The notes under the pieces are model-generated. The model did not search any database. It had not been told where the DNA came from and worked only from the letters and a program-made list of their open reading frames with translations. From NCBI GenBank assembly GCA_021401465.1, contig JADDMT010000153.1, positions 1 to 59,740 on the forward strand: DNA of 59,740 nt. Reading direction: 5' to 3'. The position numbers and the translations under genes are program-made. The stretch is from Teratosphaeria epicoccoides (lineage: Eukaryota > Ascomycota > Dothideomycetes > Mycosphaerellales > Teratosphaeriaceae). Shown piece after piece: positions 10,062 through 21,000 of this stretch. Every line of letters begins with the position of its first letter. The first letter of the stretch is position 1.

Positions 10062-12928
10062 ATGTTAATTACACTTTTATTATTGATACCCTTGATAGGT
10101 ATTCTATTTATTTCTACATTACATAGAAGTAATGTGGCTTTACTTGCGGAGCATGTAAAACAAGTTAAAGTTATTGCGCTTTCTGCGTCAATAGTTAACC
10201 TATTTATATCTATGGTAGTGTTTACACTGTTCAATTTAAGTAATAATCAATTTCAATTTGTACAAGAATACCATAGTCTAAGTAGTTTCGATTTTTACTT
10301 GGGTATAGATGGTATATCTATCTACTTTGTATTATTAACTACTCTAATAATGCCTCTATCATTATTATCTAATTGAAATTCAATATCAGAAAATATTAAA
10401 TCTTATGTTATAATAATACTATTACTAGAAACACTCTTATTAGCAGTGTTTATGGTATTGGATATATTATTATTTTATATATTCTTCGAAAGTATACTTC
10501 CACCTTTATTTGTATTAATAGGTATGTTTGGATCAAGTAACAGAGTAAGAGCTAGTTTTTACTTATTCTTATATACATTTATCCTAAAGTGTAAAAAAGC
10601 CAAACACCGGAAAAGCCCTAAAGCTCTAGTAACCAAAGTTGGAAAGGAAACTTTTCAACCGGCCTGATTAATGCCTCAGGGTATGGTAAAATCATTAGAG
10701 ATGAAAAAATTTTTATTTTTGAAATGGGTGATCGCGGTTCTAAATCAAACAGACGGATGAAAAAAAAACGCAAAGCGCTTGTTTGTAAAAGAGCAACGAG
10801 TAGATGGTTTTTCGAAATTTAGAAATTTAAATTTCGTAAGGTGTACTCTAGTCGCTGGGAAACCAGTTTTTGGGAGAAGGATTCATTTTAATTCCTATAA
10901 TTCAAGGTTCGTGCGGTTTTTTTTCACTTTTTCTCTCTTTCAGTGTTTGAAAGAAAGAACTTTAAATGACATGAACACGAAAAAAAGATTTATTCAGACT
11001 AGTAATTTCTGTGTTAAACCTGGGTTTATTACAGGATTAATAGATGCAGAAGGATGTTTTATTCTAGGATTTTTTAAAAGTGATAATTACAAAACAGGAT
11101 ATGAAATTAAAGCTATTTTTAAAATTACCTTACATAATAAAGATTTCGACTTATTGTGTAAGGTTAGAGATTTTTTTGCAGTAGGAAGTATTACAAAACA
11201 CGGTAACACCACCTTACAATATACAGTAAGATCTCTTAAAGATTTAAACACAATAATATCACATTTTCAGAGATATCCCTTATTAAGTGAAAAACAAAGC
11301 GATTATTTACTATTAAAAACTGCTCTTAAGCTTATCAATGATAAAAGCCATTTAAATAGAAAAGGATTTATTGATATTATTTCTATAAAAGCAGCGATTA
11401 ACTTAGGATTGTCTGATGAATTAAAAATGTCTTTTCCTGGTATTCTTCCTGTCCCTAGACCTAAACTCTTAGACAAAAGCATTTATGATTTTAATTGATT
11501 AGCTGGTTTAGCTAGTGGTGATGGCTGCTTTTATATTTCTATACGTAATACCCCTAACACTAAATTAGGTAAATCTGTAGTATTAAAATTTACTCTAGTA
11601 CAACAGAGTAGAGATATCGAATTAATAAAGCTTATCATATCAACACTTAAATGTGGAAGACTTGAATTAGATTTAAAAAGATCCGCAGTATCTTTTGTTG
11701 TAACTGATTTTAAAGATATATTTGAAAAAATAATACCGTTATTTAATGAGTATGCCATCATAGGAGTTAGATCACTAGATTTTAGTGATTTTAAGAAAGC
11801 AGCTTATTTAATTCACAACAAAAAACATTTATCTCAAAAAGAAATATCTGAAATTCAGTGTTTAAAACTAAATATGAATAAAAATCGTTTATTATAGGAA
11901 CCGTTGGTTAGCCAATATGAATCTAAGTAAGCCAAAATTAAAGAAAAATTTAATTATTATGCGTATTAGGATCCTTGTTTTTATTATTATCTATACTTAC
12001 AATGTCTTCTATTATGGGAACTACAGATTTTGATGCCTTATATAAGACTAATTTTAACTCTACAACTCAATTATTTTTATTTCTAGGTATCTTTATAGCC
12101 TTTGCTGTTAAAACACCTACAATATTTTTAAACACTTGACTTTTGAAAGCTCATGTTGAGTCTCCCCTTGCAGGTAGTATAATACTAGCTGCGATAGTGT
12201 TAAAGTTAAGTTTATATGGTATATTAAGATTAATTCTACCTTTACTACCTAAAGCGTATTTCTTTTTTACACCGTTTGTCTATGTAGTAGGTGTAGTAAC
12301 TATTATTTATGCCAGTTTCAGTACACTAAGAACAATAGATATCAAAGAATTAATTGCTTACAGTTCTGTATCACACGCAGCAGTTTATCTTATAGGTGTA
12401 TTCAGTAATACGATACAAGGTATAGAAGGAGGTATAGTTCTTGGTATTGCTCATGGATTCGTTTCTTCAGGATTATTTATATGTGCTGGTGGGGTATTAT
12501 ATGACAGATCATCTACAAGACTAATAAGCTTTTATAGAGGAATTGCGCAAGTGATGCCTTTATTCTCTATATTATTCTTCATACTTTGTTTAGGTAATGC
12601 AGGTACACCTTTATCTTTAAACTTTATAGGTGAATTTATGAGTCTTTATGGTACTTTTGAAAGATCTCCTATATTAGGTGCATTAGCTAGCTCTTCTATT
12701 GTATTTAGTGCGGCATATACAATATATATGTTTAACAGAATTGCGTTTGCAGGATCATTTTCAAGGTTCTTCAAATTTAATCTTCCTGACTTAAGCAAAC
12801 GAGAATTCGTTATATTATTTACATTAGTACTATTTACAGTGGTTTTAGGTATTTATCCAGCACCTGTGCTGGATGGTTTACATTATTCAGTTTCTTGTTT
12901 AATATATAATTCTCCGTTATATATCTAA
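10062..12928 (+). CDS. nad4: NADH dehydrogenase subunit 4, two exons
   Basis: Exons are 10062-10578 and 11964-12928. Exon 1 ends ...ACA T and exon 2 begins TA TTA GGA, restoring YTLLGSLFLLL, with the group I rules of U before and G at the end of the intron satisfied. The product is an antiporter-like proton-pumping complex I subunit with many hydrophobic helices; conserved stretches include KAHVESPLAGSIILAA and AYSSVSHAAVYLIG. TGA-Trp is used. It is flanked on both sides by related hypothetical ORFs. Confidence 0.95.
10579..11897 (+). CDS. LAGLIDADG homing endonuclease in nad4 intron
   Basis: The frame is continuous with nad4 exon 1 through several TGA-Trp codons and ends TAG 11897, so the protein is probably made as an exon fusion and then processed. 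The endonuclease proper starts around Met 10971 or 10980. Motif 1 is FITGLIDAEGCF and motif 2 is WLAGLASGDGCFY, each with an acidic catalytic residue. The two-motif monomer makes a double-strand cut at the intronless nad4 site. No break is seen. Confidence 0.9.
10579..11963 (+). other. Group I intron in nad4
   Basis: It starts TTATCC after a U and ends in G. Core-like sequence (GAGCAACGAGTAGATGG, GGTGTACTCTAGTCG) lies at 10790-10860 and resembles the core of an rnl intron at about 44955. Most of it is an endonuclease frame. Confidence 0.85.
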
Positions 12929-12995
12929 TCATGTATTTAAATAAATTACTTTTTAGCACGAAAAATAAATAAGATTAACTTATCACACTCTAAAT

Positions 12996-13049
12996 GTATA
13001 TGTATATATATATTGTTACATATTTGTTTACCTTTTTATTATTGTAAGC
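12996..13049 (+). repeat. nad4-type leader repeat, copy 3
   Basis: AT run, TTACATATTTG and TTTTTATTATTGTAAGCAG, followed by AAGTTTATTCACTAATTTTA, which matches the nad4 leader up to the start codon. Confidence 0.6.
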
Positions 13050-13091
13050 AGAATAAAATAAGTTTATTCACTAATTTTATCTAATCATCAA

Positions 13092-13543
13092 ATGTTACTT
13101 ACACTTCTAGTTATTAAGAGCACTATCCCTTTTTTGTTCTTAAAAAAATACCATGAGCTGTCATATTTCGTAGCAATGTGCGGTTTAATTTACTTTCTTA
13201 ACAAGGTTATTAATCTAAATAATTTAAATAGACTAACAGATTTATTTTGCTATTAATTATCATTACTAAGTTTAGCTTTAAACAGATTAGAGCTATTTTA
13301 CTTTATCCTGTAACGGTGTTATTTATATTATTACCTGGATAAGGTATGTTATTACACGGTTTAGGCTTAGATGAACTAGTAGTTTTTCCACTTTATTCGA
13401 GCATCTGTAAACCAGAAAAGACAGTTATATCTAACCGTAGATTTACAAAATTTCAATTTATTATTGTGATTTCTAAAGGTACCTTTAGAAATTTTGTAAG
13501 AGAGTTCTGTCCGGGTAATAGAGATAATGATCTGTTTGAATAA
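13092..13543 (+). pseudogene. Broken paralogue of the 9430 ORF with a nad4-like start
   Basis: It begins MLLTLLV, matching the nad4 start (MLITLLLL) in DNA as well as protein, and then switches to KKYHELSYF and INLNNLN, matching the 9430 ORF. TAA at 13254 and further shifts break it. A last stretch (13346-13543, LLHGLGLDELVVFPLY to REFCPGNRDNDLFE) matches the paralogue's C terminus. It is a chimera of a copied nad4 leader and head with the unknown ORF, now dead. Confidence 0.7.
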
Positions 13544-13632
13544 ATAATGTAATCTGCATTTAACTTTTACCCTTCGAATATTTAGCTAACTCGCGGTGTT
13601 TTAATTAACCCATAAATTATAAATTAAATTAA

Positions 13633-13779
13633 ATGCCTCAATTAGTTCCATTTTATTACATGAACCAAGTAACATTTACTTTTTTAGTAATTGTTTTATT
13701 AATACACATTTTATCTGTCTACGTCTTTCCTAGATATGTACGTTTATTTTCTACACGTCTCTTTATAAGTAAATTATAA
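13633..13779 (+). CDS. atp8: ATP synthase subunit 8
   Basis: 48 residues starting MPQLVPFYYMNQVTFTFL, the classical fungal atp8 head, with one membrane helix and a basic C terminus (LFSTRLFISKL). It belongs to the Fo stator. It lies upstream of atp6 as in most fungi. Confidence 0.96.
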   Translation: MPQLVPFYYMNQVTFTFLVIVLLIHILSVYVFPRYVRLFSTRLFISKL

Positions 13780-14028
13780 TTAGATCTCTTGTGTGATAAT
13801 TTATTTAATAAGTTTTCATAGAGGTGTTATGTTTAAGGCTTAATTTACGTTACGTCTTTTAACCATTTACCTCAAGTTACATGTAGGTAATTATTTTCTT
13901 CTAAGAAATTTTTGTCCTAATTAAGGAAACTAAGAGTAAAAAGTAATTAACATATATTTATAAAATTTTATAATTTCAAACATTACGTTGTTTATTTTCC
14001 TTTAACGATCAAGTTTGAATGATGGAAA

Positions 14029-14802
14029 ATGAACAATTTTATAAACATTATAAGTCCTTTAGATCAATTTGAAATAAGAGATTTATTAAGCATAAATGCC
14101 CCTGTACTAGGAAATTTATCGCTATCTTTAACTAATATAGGACTTTACTTAACTATCGCAGGTTATTTAATACTAACTTTAAGTGTTGTGTCTAACAACA
14201 ATAACAAAATAATACCTAATTCATGATCTCTTTATCAAGAAACCATCTATGCAACAGTACACAGTATTGTAACAAGCCAAATAAACCAAAAAACAGGACA
14301 AGCTTACTTTCCATTCATGTACGTGTTATTTTTATTTATATTAGTAAACAATTTAATAGGATTGACTCCCTACAGCTTTGCTCCAACTAGTCATTTTGTA
14401 TTAACTTTCTCACTTAGTTTTACAATCGTGTTAGGGGCAACTATTTTAGGTCTAAGCAGACATGGGGTTAAATTCTTTTCTTTATTTGTTCCTTCTGGAT
14501 GTCCTTTAGGTTTACTTCCTTTATTAGTTTTAATAGAATTTATTTCTTATCTAGCCAGAAATGTTTCTTTAGGTTTAAGACTAGCCGCAAACATATTATC
14601 TGGTCACATGCTTTTAAATATTTTAAGTGGATTCACTTACAATATAATGAACTCAGGAATTATTTTCTTTTTCCTAGGATTATTTCCTTTAGGGTTTATT
14701 ATTGCTTTTTCTGGTTTAGAATTAGGAATTGCATTTATTCAAGCTCAGGTTTTTGTTGTGCTTTCATGTAGCTATATTAAAGATGCCTTAGAATTACATT
14801 AA
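14029..14802 (+). CDS. atp6: ATP synthase subunit 6 (a)
   Basis: 258 residues. The essential arginine is seen in SLGLRLAANILSGH, and the C-terminal helix FIQAQVFVVLSCSYIKDA is intact. TGA-Trp occurs at 14224. The ATG at 14029 is the only good start in frame after the 250-base leader. A remnant of the atp6 3' end is found at 51428-51475. Confidence 0.96.
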
Positions 14803-14804
14803 TT

Positions 14805-14942
14805 ATGACTACATTTATCATAAGTAACTTAACACAAAATTATTTTAATTTATCAGTTTTATTGGGCTTACCTTATGTATTTTTTGTGAATGCTGCCTTA
14901 GCGGGTTCAGGCGTTGTTTTCTTTTATAAAATTGCTTACTAA
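14805..14942 (+). CDS. Small hydrophobic ORF after atp6
   Basis: 45 codons, MTTFIISNLTQNYF followed by a hydrophobic stretch (VFFVNAALAGSGVVFFYKIA), starting two bases after the atp6 stop. I recognise no family. The remnant of the atp6 end at 51428-51475 includes the first codons of this ORF, so the pair was copied together. It could be a real small membrane protein or chance. Confidence 0.4.
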   Translation: MTTFIISNLTQNYFNLSVLLGLPYVFFVNAALAGSGVVFFYKIAY

Positions 14943-15083
14943 GTAATCTTTAGAGTATCACCATTTTCTTATTCAAACCCGCCAAGGAAACCCAAATATC
15001 CCCAACCGAGAGATCCAGGTAATTAATAAGATATTATTATCTGCCTTAAATTACAGAGTTAATTTAAGTAAAAAAAATTTATA

Positions 15084-16847
15084 ATGCTTATAACTTTATT
15101 AATATTATTATTACTTTCGAATGCTCTTACTTCTAGAAAGGATAAAAGTATTCTTTTTTCCAGAGTAGTTATACTAGGACTAGTTTCAACGATTTATTTA
15201 GCACTAAATAATTTGTTTGTTGCATGTTTAGGAAAAGGTGTAGGTATTTATGGGGGATTATTTAATATTACATCCTTTACCCAGACATTTAATGTGTTTA
15301 TATTTACAATTAGTGCAATAATAATTACATTAACCGCGTTTTATCCTAGAAAGGTATTTATAGATAAATACTCTAATGCGTACGATTTATTGTTTATTAA
15401 ATTGTCTTATAATAAAAAAACTATTAGTAATAAAACAGGGGAACAATTTCGTATTATAGAATATCCTTTAATTATCGTATTCATTTTATGTGGTGCGGTT
15501 TTCTTGATAACGAGTGCAGATCTAGTGTCTGTATTTCTTTCAATAGAACTTCAAAGTTATGGTCTATACATTCTATCTACAATATACAGAAATTCGGAAT
15601 CATCTACTAGAAGTGGTTTAACATATTTTTTATTGGGAGGACTTTCATCTTGTTTCATATTATTAGGGTCTGCACTCGTTTATGCTAATTCAGGAACAAG
15701 CAGCTTAGATAACATGTATATAATAACTAGTTTGAGTGAAGTAAACAGCTTAGATAACAGTGATATTTTTTCTAACACAAATGGAATAAACAATTTATAC
15801 GAAGCTTATTATTTACATCTGTCATTAATCATATTATTAGTAGGATTTTTATTCAAAGTTAGTGCTGCCCCTTTCCACTTTTGATCTCCCGACGTTTATG
15901 ACGGTATACCTACAGTAGTTACTACTTTTGTAGCTATCATAGCGAAAATATCTATATTCGCTTTTTTCTTAGAACTAGTATACAATACAGAATACTACTT
16001 TTTTGATTTTTCTTTAAAAAATATATTATTATTGACGAGTTTATTCTCCTTAGTAATAGGGTCTGTTCTAGGATTAACACAGTTTAGAATAAAAAGATTA
16101 TTTGCGTATAGTACTATAAGTCATGTGGGATTCATATTATTGGCTTTATCTGTAAACAGCACAGAATCAATACAATCATACATTTTCTACATATTACAAT
16201 ATTCTATCTCAAACTTAAATGCTTTCATAATATTGGTAACAATCGGATATTCTTTATTCCTTTATTACAAAGAAAAACAAGATAAAGAGGATTTAATAGA
16301 TCCTAATAATTCTCCTATCCAGTTAATAAGTCAAATTAAAGGATATTTCTATGTAAATCCCTTTATAGCAATAAGCCTATCAATAACTTTATTTTCATTT
16401 GTTGGAATTCCTCCAGTTATAGGATTTTTTGCTAAACAGATGGTTTTAAGTGCAGCACTAGATAACGGTTATGTATTTATCGCTCTTATTGCAATATTAA
16501 CTAGTGTAATAGGGGCAGGATACTACTTGAACCTAGTAAAACAATTATTTTTCTCTAAACAAGAATATAAAAGAAATACAGGAATAGCACCAAAAACAAC
16601 AAATGAAAGCTTTTCTGAAAAGTCTTATGATAAAAAGAGCTCTTTTATACTCTCCTTCCACACTAATAACCTAGATAACAAAACTGTAGATAACAAGGTA
16701 CTGTTTAAGCTAGAAAATATAACATTAAGCAGCTCACTTAGTAGTAGTATCTCCGTGATAACCTTGTTATTAATATTGTTTATTTTTATGCCAGACGAAT
16801 GATTTAATGTAGTGAACATACTAACCTTAATATTATTCAAAGGGTAA
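15084..16847 (+). CDS. nad2: NADH dehydrogenase subunit 2
   Basis: 587 codons, antiporter-like complex I subunit. Conserved stretches are FKVSAAPFHFWSPDVYDG, FAYSTISHVGFILLAL and FVGIPPVIGFFAKQMVL. TGA-Trp occurs at 15882 and 16800. The stop TAA directly precedes the nad3 ATG, the usual fungal nad2-nad3 arrangement and a sign of co-transcription. A decayed copy of the 5' third is on the other strand at 32605-32930. Confidence 0.96.
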
Positions 16848-17219
16848 ATGACAACTACTACATTTTTTTTAATCTTTATCCCTATATTAGCTGTAATATT
16901 ATTGGCAGTTAATCTGATATTTGCTCCCCACAATCCTTACGAAGAAAAAGACAGTGCCTTTGAGTGCGGATTCCATTCGTTTTTAGGACAAAACAGAAGT
17001 GAGTTTAGTATTTCTTTCTTCATTTTTGCTCTTCTATTCTTACTATTCGATTTAGAAATATTGTTAGTATACCCTTACATAGTCAGTGCTTACGCCAACG
17101 GTATATTAGGATTAATTATAATGCTAATATTCTTTTTGGTGTTAACCCTAGGGTTTGCATTTGAGCTAGGTAAAAATGCGTTATCTATCGAAAGCAGACA
17201 AGTCTACTATGTTAAATAA
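16848..17219 (+). CDS. nad3: NADH dehydrogenase subunit 3
   Basis: 123 residues with the conserved loop YEEKDSAFECGFHSF, whose Cys marks the active/deactive switch region of complex I, and LLFDLEILLVYPY. The start abuts the nad2 stop. The last 58 bases and 14 beyond the stop are repeated at 17929-18000, after an inserted nuclease ORF fragment. Confidence 0.96.
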   Translation: MTTTTFFLIFIPILAVILLAVNLIFAPHNPYEEKDSAFECGFHSFLGQNRSEFSISFFIFALLFLLFDLEILLVYPYIVSAYANGILGLIIMLIFFLVLTLGFAFELGKNALSIESRQVYYVK

Positions 17220-17253
17220 ATTTAACGTAATACGACAAGATATCTAGTAGTTA

Positions 17254-17883
17254 ATGTATATAAATGTTTATAAATCTGTAGCAGGTGATAAATTTACAAA
17301 AATATTTGCACATGCTAAAAAATACATTTATAACAACTATTTAATCCGTGGTGATCAACAGATTTTTGGTCTGATGTTTTTTTCTTCAATGGAAAAAAAG
17401 AATGCAAAAGGTCCAGTTGTATCAGACTTCATAATTAATGAACATGGTCAATCCAACTGCGGTCTAGGTTTTAAACAGACTATGCATAACGGAATGTTTG
17501 GTTTGTTTGTACCTCTTGAAGTGATGTGTAAAGAAACTTCCTCAAGAAAACTCATATTTTCCACAATTTATTTGTTATGATGTAGAAAATGATGAAGGTT
17601 ACTTTAGATCAGAATTCATACAAAAATTAATCTATTTACACTAAAAAGTACCTGAAGTAGAATTTTGTAAGGAAAAGAATAGGTTTGAGCTTAAAAGAGT
17701 AAAAAAAACTAAATTTTCTACAGGACAAAATTTTCATAATCCCTCTAATGATAAATTTAACCTAACTTTTCCATTGAAGAAAAAAAGATCAGATAAAAAA
17801 ATGGATTAAGCATTAATCATGGTTTAAATTTTTTTACAGATAATTTAACTAGGGATTTTTTTCACAGTAGATTTAATGGTTGA
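17254..17883 (+). pseudogene. Decayed copy of the PD-(D/E)XK ORF tail
   Basis: It matches the last third of the 1-2361 ORF: INVYKSVAGDKFTKIFAHA against HVEYKSSGGDKFPKMFAQA, then YNGMFGLF against HNGMFGLF, up to HSRFNG. The catalytic Glu has become Val (VYKS) and the upstream Asp half is missing. Frameshifts and stops follow 17580. A 30-bp hairpin is inserted at about 17376-17405, interrupting the equivalent of FGMYAKGP. Dead. Confidence 0.85.
17372..17409 (+). repeat. 38-bp poly-T/poly-A hairpin insertion, copy 1
   Basis: TTTTTTTC and GAAAAAAA pair around TTCAATG. An identical 38-bp unit lies at 21288-21325 and a close one at 21600-21632. The paralogous ORF (about 1834-1845) lacks it and gives the empty site. 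Confidence 0.85.
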
Positions 17884-17928
17884 TAAGCAACAAGGAAAAA
17901 CTATATTTTTTCAACGGTTCTTGTAACT

Positions 17929-18000
17929 TGAGCTAAGTAAAAATGCCTTATCTATCGAAAGTAGGCAAGTCTATTATGTTAAATAAGTTTAACGTAATAT
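17929..18000 (+). pseudogene. Second copy of nad3 3' end
   Basis: 72 bases matching 17162-17233 with seven differences, including the nad3 stop codon. It is best explained as the native nad3 end displaced by insertion of a cassette that supplied a replacement end. Confidence 0.85.
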
Positions 18001-18066
18001 ATTTAATTTTTAATCTATATAAACATTTATAAATGTAATTTTATATGTATTTATATTTGTGTATAT

Positions 18067-21000
18067 TTATATTCTAAGCAAAGATAATAGAGAAAATATT
18101 ATCACTATAAGTAAATTATTATCAATTGCATAAACATATGGTACCAGCATGTAAGATGTTAATCCCACTAGTATGTAAAGTGCATATGAAGTTATAACCC
18201 CTGTATCTAAGCTAGATATATTTTGACTTAAATTAACTAATCCTTTTTCTAATCCATAAGGACCTACTAATTCTATAGAACCTTTATCGATTACCTTAGT
18301 TGTTTGTCCCCCTAATTTAAGTACAAAATCTGTTATATACTTGTTATAGAAAAGTTCAACTAAAAAACGTTGATTGAAGAAACCGTATACACTGTATCCT
18401 AATCTAGATAACTTGAAACCTACTAGTGATCTAGGTATAAATTCTGATAAAATAATAGATATTATCGTTAACGATAAGGTGAATACTAAAGGTAATATTT
18501 TAAATAAACTAGAGACGGCAAATTCCGTTTCTAGCATTAGTTCATTAGAAGGATGAATAAATATACTATTGTCCGCAAAAAAATTAGAACCTAAACCTAT
18601 AAATATATCTTTAGTAATATACCCGAAAAATATTGAGAATACAGCTAGTATAATTAATGGCATACTCATATATATATCACCTTCGTGAGCGTGCGTATAG
18701 TTCACTATAGGTCCATTAGGGCTAGTTAAGAATGTTAAATAAAGTACTTTAACTGAGTATAAAGTGGTAAACATCGCTCCTATGGTGGATACAAAATAGA
18801 CTACGATACTAGAAAAAGAAAATTGACCGTAAGCTGATTCTATTATAAAATCTTTTGAGTAAAAACCTGTCATAAAAGGAAAGGCGACAAGACTCAATGA
18901 GGCTATTAACATAACTGAATAAGTTAAAGGTAAAAAGGCTTTTAATCCTCCGTATCTTCTAAAATCTTGATTATCTGACACTGCGTGTATAACTGCACCT
19001 GCACCTAAAAACAATAGCGCTTTATAAAACGCGTGGTTTACAAGGTGGAATATAGCTAGATTATATGAAGATAAACCTATTGCTATAACCATCATACCTA
19101 ATTGCAATAGATTACTCTATAATCTATCTGGACCATTTCTTTAAAAATCATATTTGTCTCATTTATCTTTAAAATTTACTCATGTTTTTAAACTTAAAAC
19201 ATCTTTATTATTTTCAATTAACCTTACATCATAAAAGTTTTTAATTAGTTTAATACGATTATTTTTTAATGTTCTTAAAGGATATTTAGAAAAATAAAGG
19301 TCTATAAGACTAAATAATTCTTTTTTCCTGTAAATGGTATATTTGAAAGCGTGTCCTCTTGAATTGCTAGGATGAACACGTCCACCATATATCTTAACTA
19401 AAGGTTCTAATAAATAAATATTTTTCTGCGTAGCCGAGAGATAAACTTGCCCTGAACTTTCGCTAAAGTAGACAGAGCCATCACTATCTAAAAATCCGCT
19501 AAATCAGCCGTTATTATATGTTAATGGTTTAGGGTACATTAGTTCTATATTAGACTTTACACATAATTTGTGTAATTGTAATAAACGAGTAGGGTTTCTT
19601 ATTTCACCATTTACTGCATTAATTAGATTAATTAAACCTTTTTTCTTACTTAAATTATATCTTAATGCGTTAGCTCTAGCTATAGGTCTAATCTTTCCTC
19701 CAAATTTATGTAATATTTCGTATAGTGCACCTTTATCTCTTATATCCATTACAATATACAAACGTGCAGTTCCTTTTTTAGAAAGTAAAAATTGACCATC
19801 TCCGTCTATAACCCCCGCTAATCACTGATTAAATTTAGTGCGAAGCATGCCGTCATTTTCATCTTCATTGTTTAAACCTTGTGTTGCATAACTTTTTTTA
19901 AACATCATACCTGTTGACAATGAGTAATTAAGGGATTTTAATTTATAAAAATAAACAGATAAAAAAAGAGAAAAATAGATTAATATCAAACGTATGGCCT
20001 CTGAGATTCCTACTAACTTGCTTATAACAACAAATTTTCATTTTTCAATCAATAAATTGCTACACAGGTAATTACATTTTAATAAAAGACATAAAGGGTA
20101 GAAAATCACACGCACCCTTCGGAAAGCGCTTAAAGATTGTCATATTATAATGATAAATGAATTAAGAAACTTGTTACTAGTATGATTATAATTTATATAA
20201 TCATGAGCTTTGGTTATCTGCGAATTGGCAGTCTTAAATCTATTTAAGACTACTTTTACGCATATAGTTTGATTTCTATTCATAGTAAGTGTTATATCCG
20301 TTAATTTATCACACTTATTATAAATTCGAGCCAATTGACTCATGGTAGAATAAGCAATAACTTTTTTTATATCTTGTTGAAATAAACCTATTAATGAACT
20401 GAAAACAGTAGTTATAGCACCTATTCATAAACATAATAAAAGTACAGTATTACTATATTCTATTAAAGGAGAACTACGCATTAGTAAGTATACTCCTGCA
20501 GTAACCATAGTAGCTGCGTGTATTAATGCAGAAACAGGAGTAGGCAAAAATTGTTGATTTCCGTTATATATACTTAATTTTCGTATACAAATACGACAGA
20601 AATACTCAATAACTTACGTTATTGTTCGGACTCTATCTTCAATTACATTATTTGTGGATAAATTTAATTAGAAATTTAATTTTCTCAATTTCTTCTGGAT
20701 TAAGATGGTGTTTATTTAAAACTAATTTATAAATTCTTAATCATTTTACATAAGATATCTGTTTTTAAAGGAAAATGATTAAGATATCTCTTAATTACAG
20801 AAAACTTAGTTGAATTTACAACGGTATTATACCCACGATAACTTTTTAAATAGACTATATAACCATTTAGTAATTTAGCTAAAAAACTACTAAACTAAAC
20901 ATCAAGAGATTATATCTCTTCGTGTAACGATGTGTTTATTAGTTGTTTTATTTAAAAAAGTATAACAGGTAAAACATCCTTCGGCATGTGTGAATTGTTT

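Noticed and set aside
16625..16933. Minus-strand frame over nad2/nad3
   Set aside because: Shadow of two well-supported genes on the plus strand.
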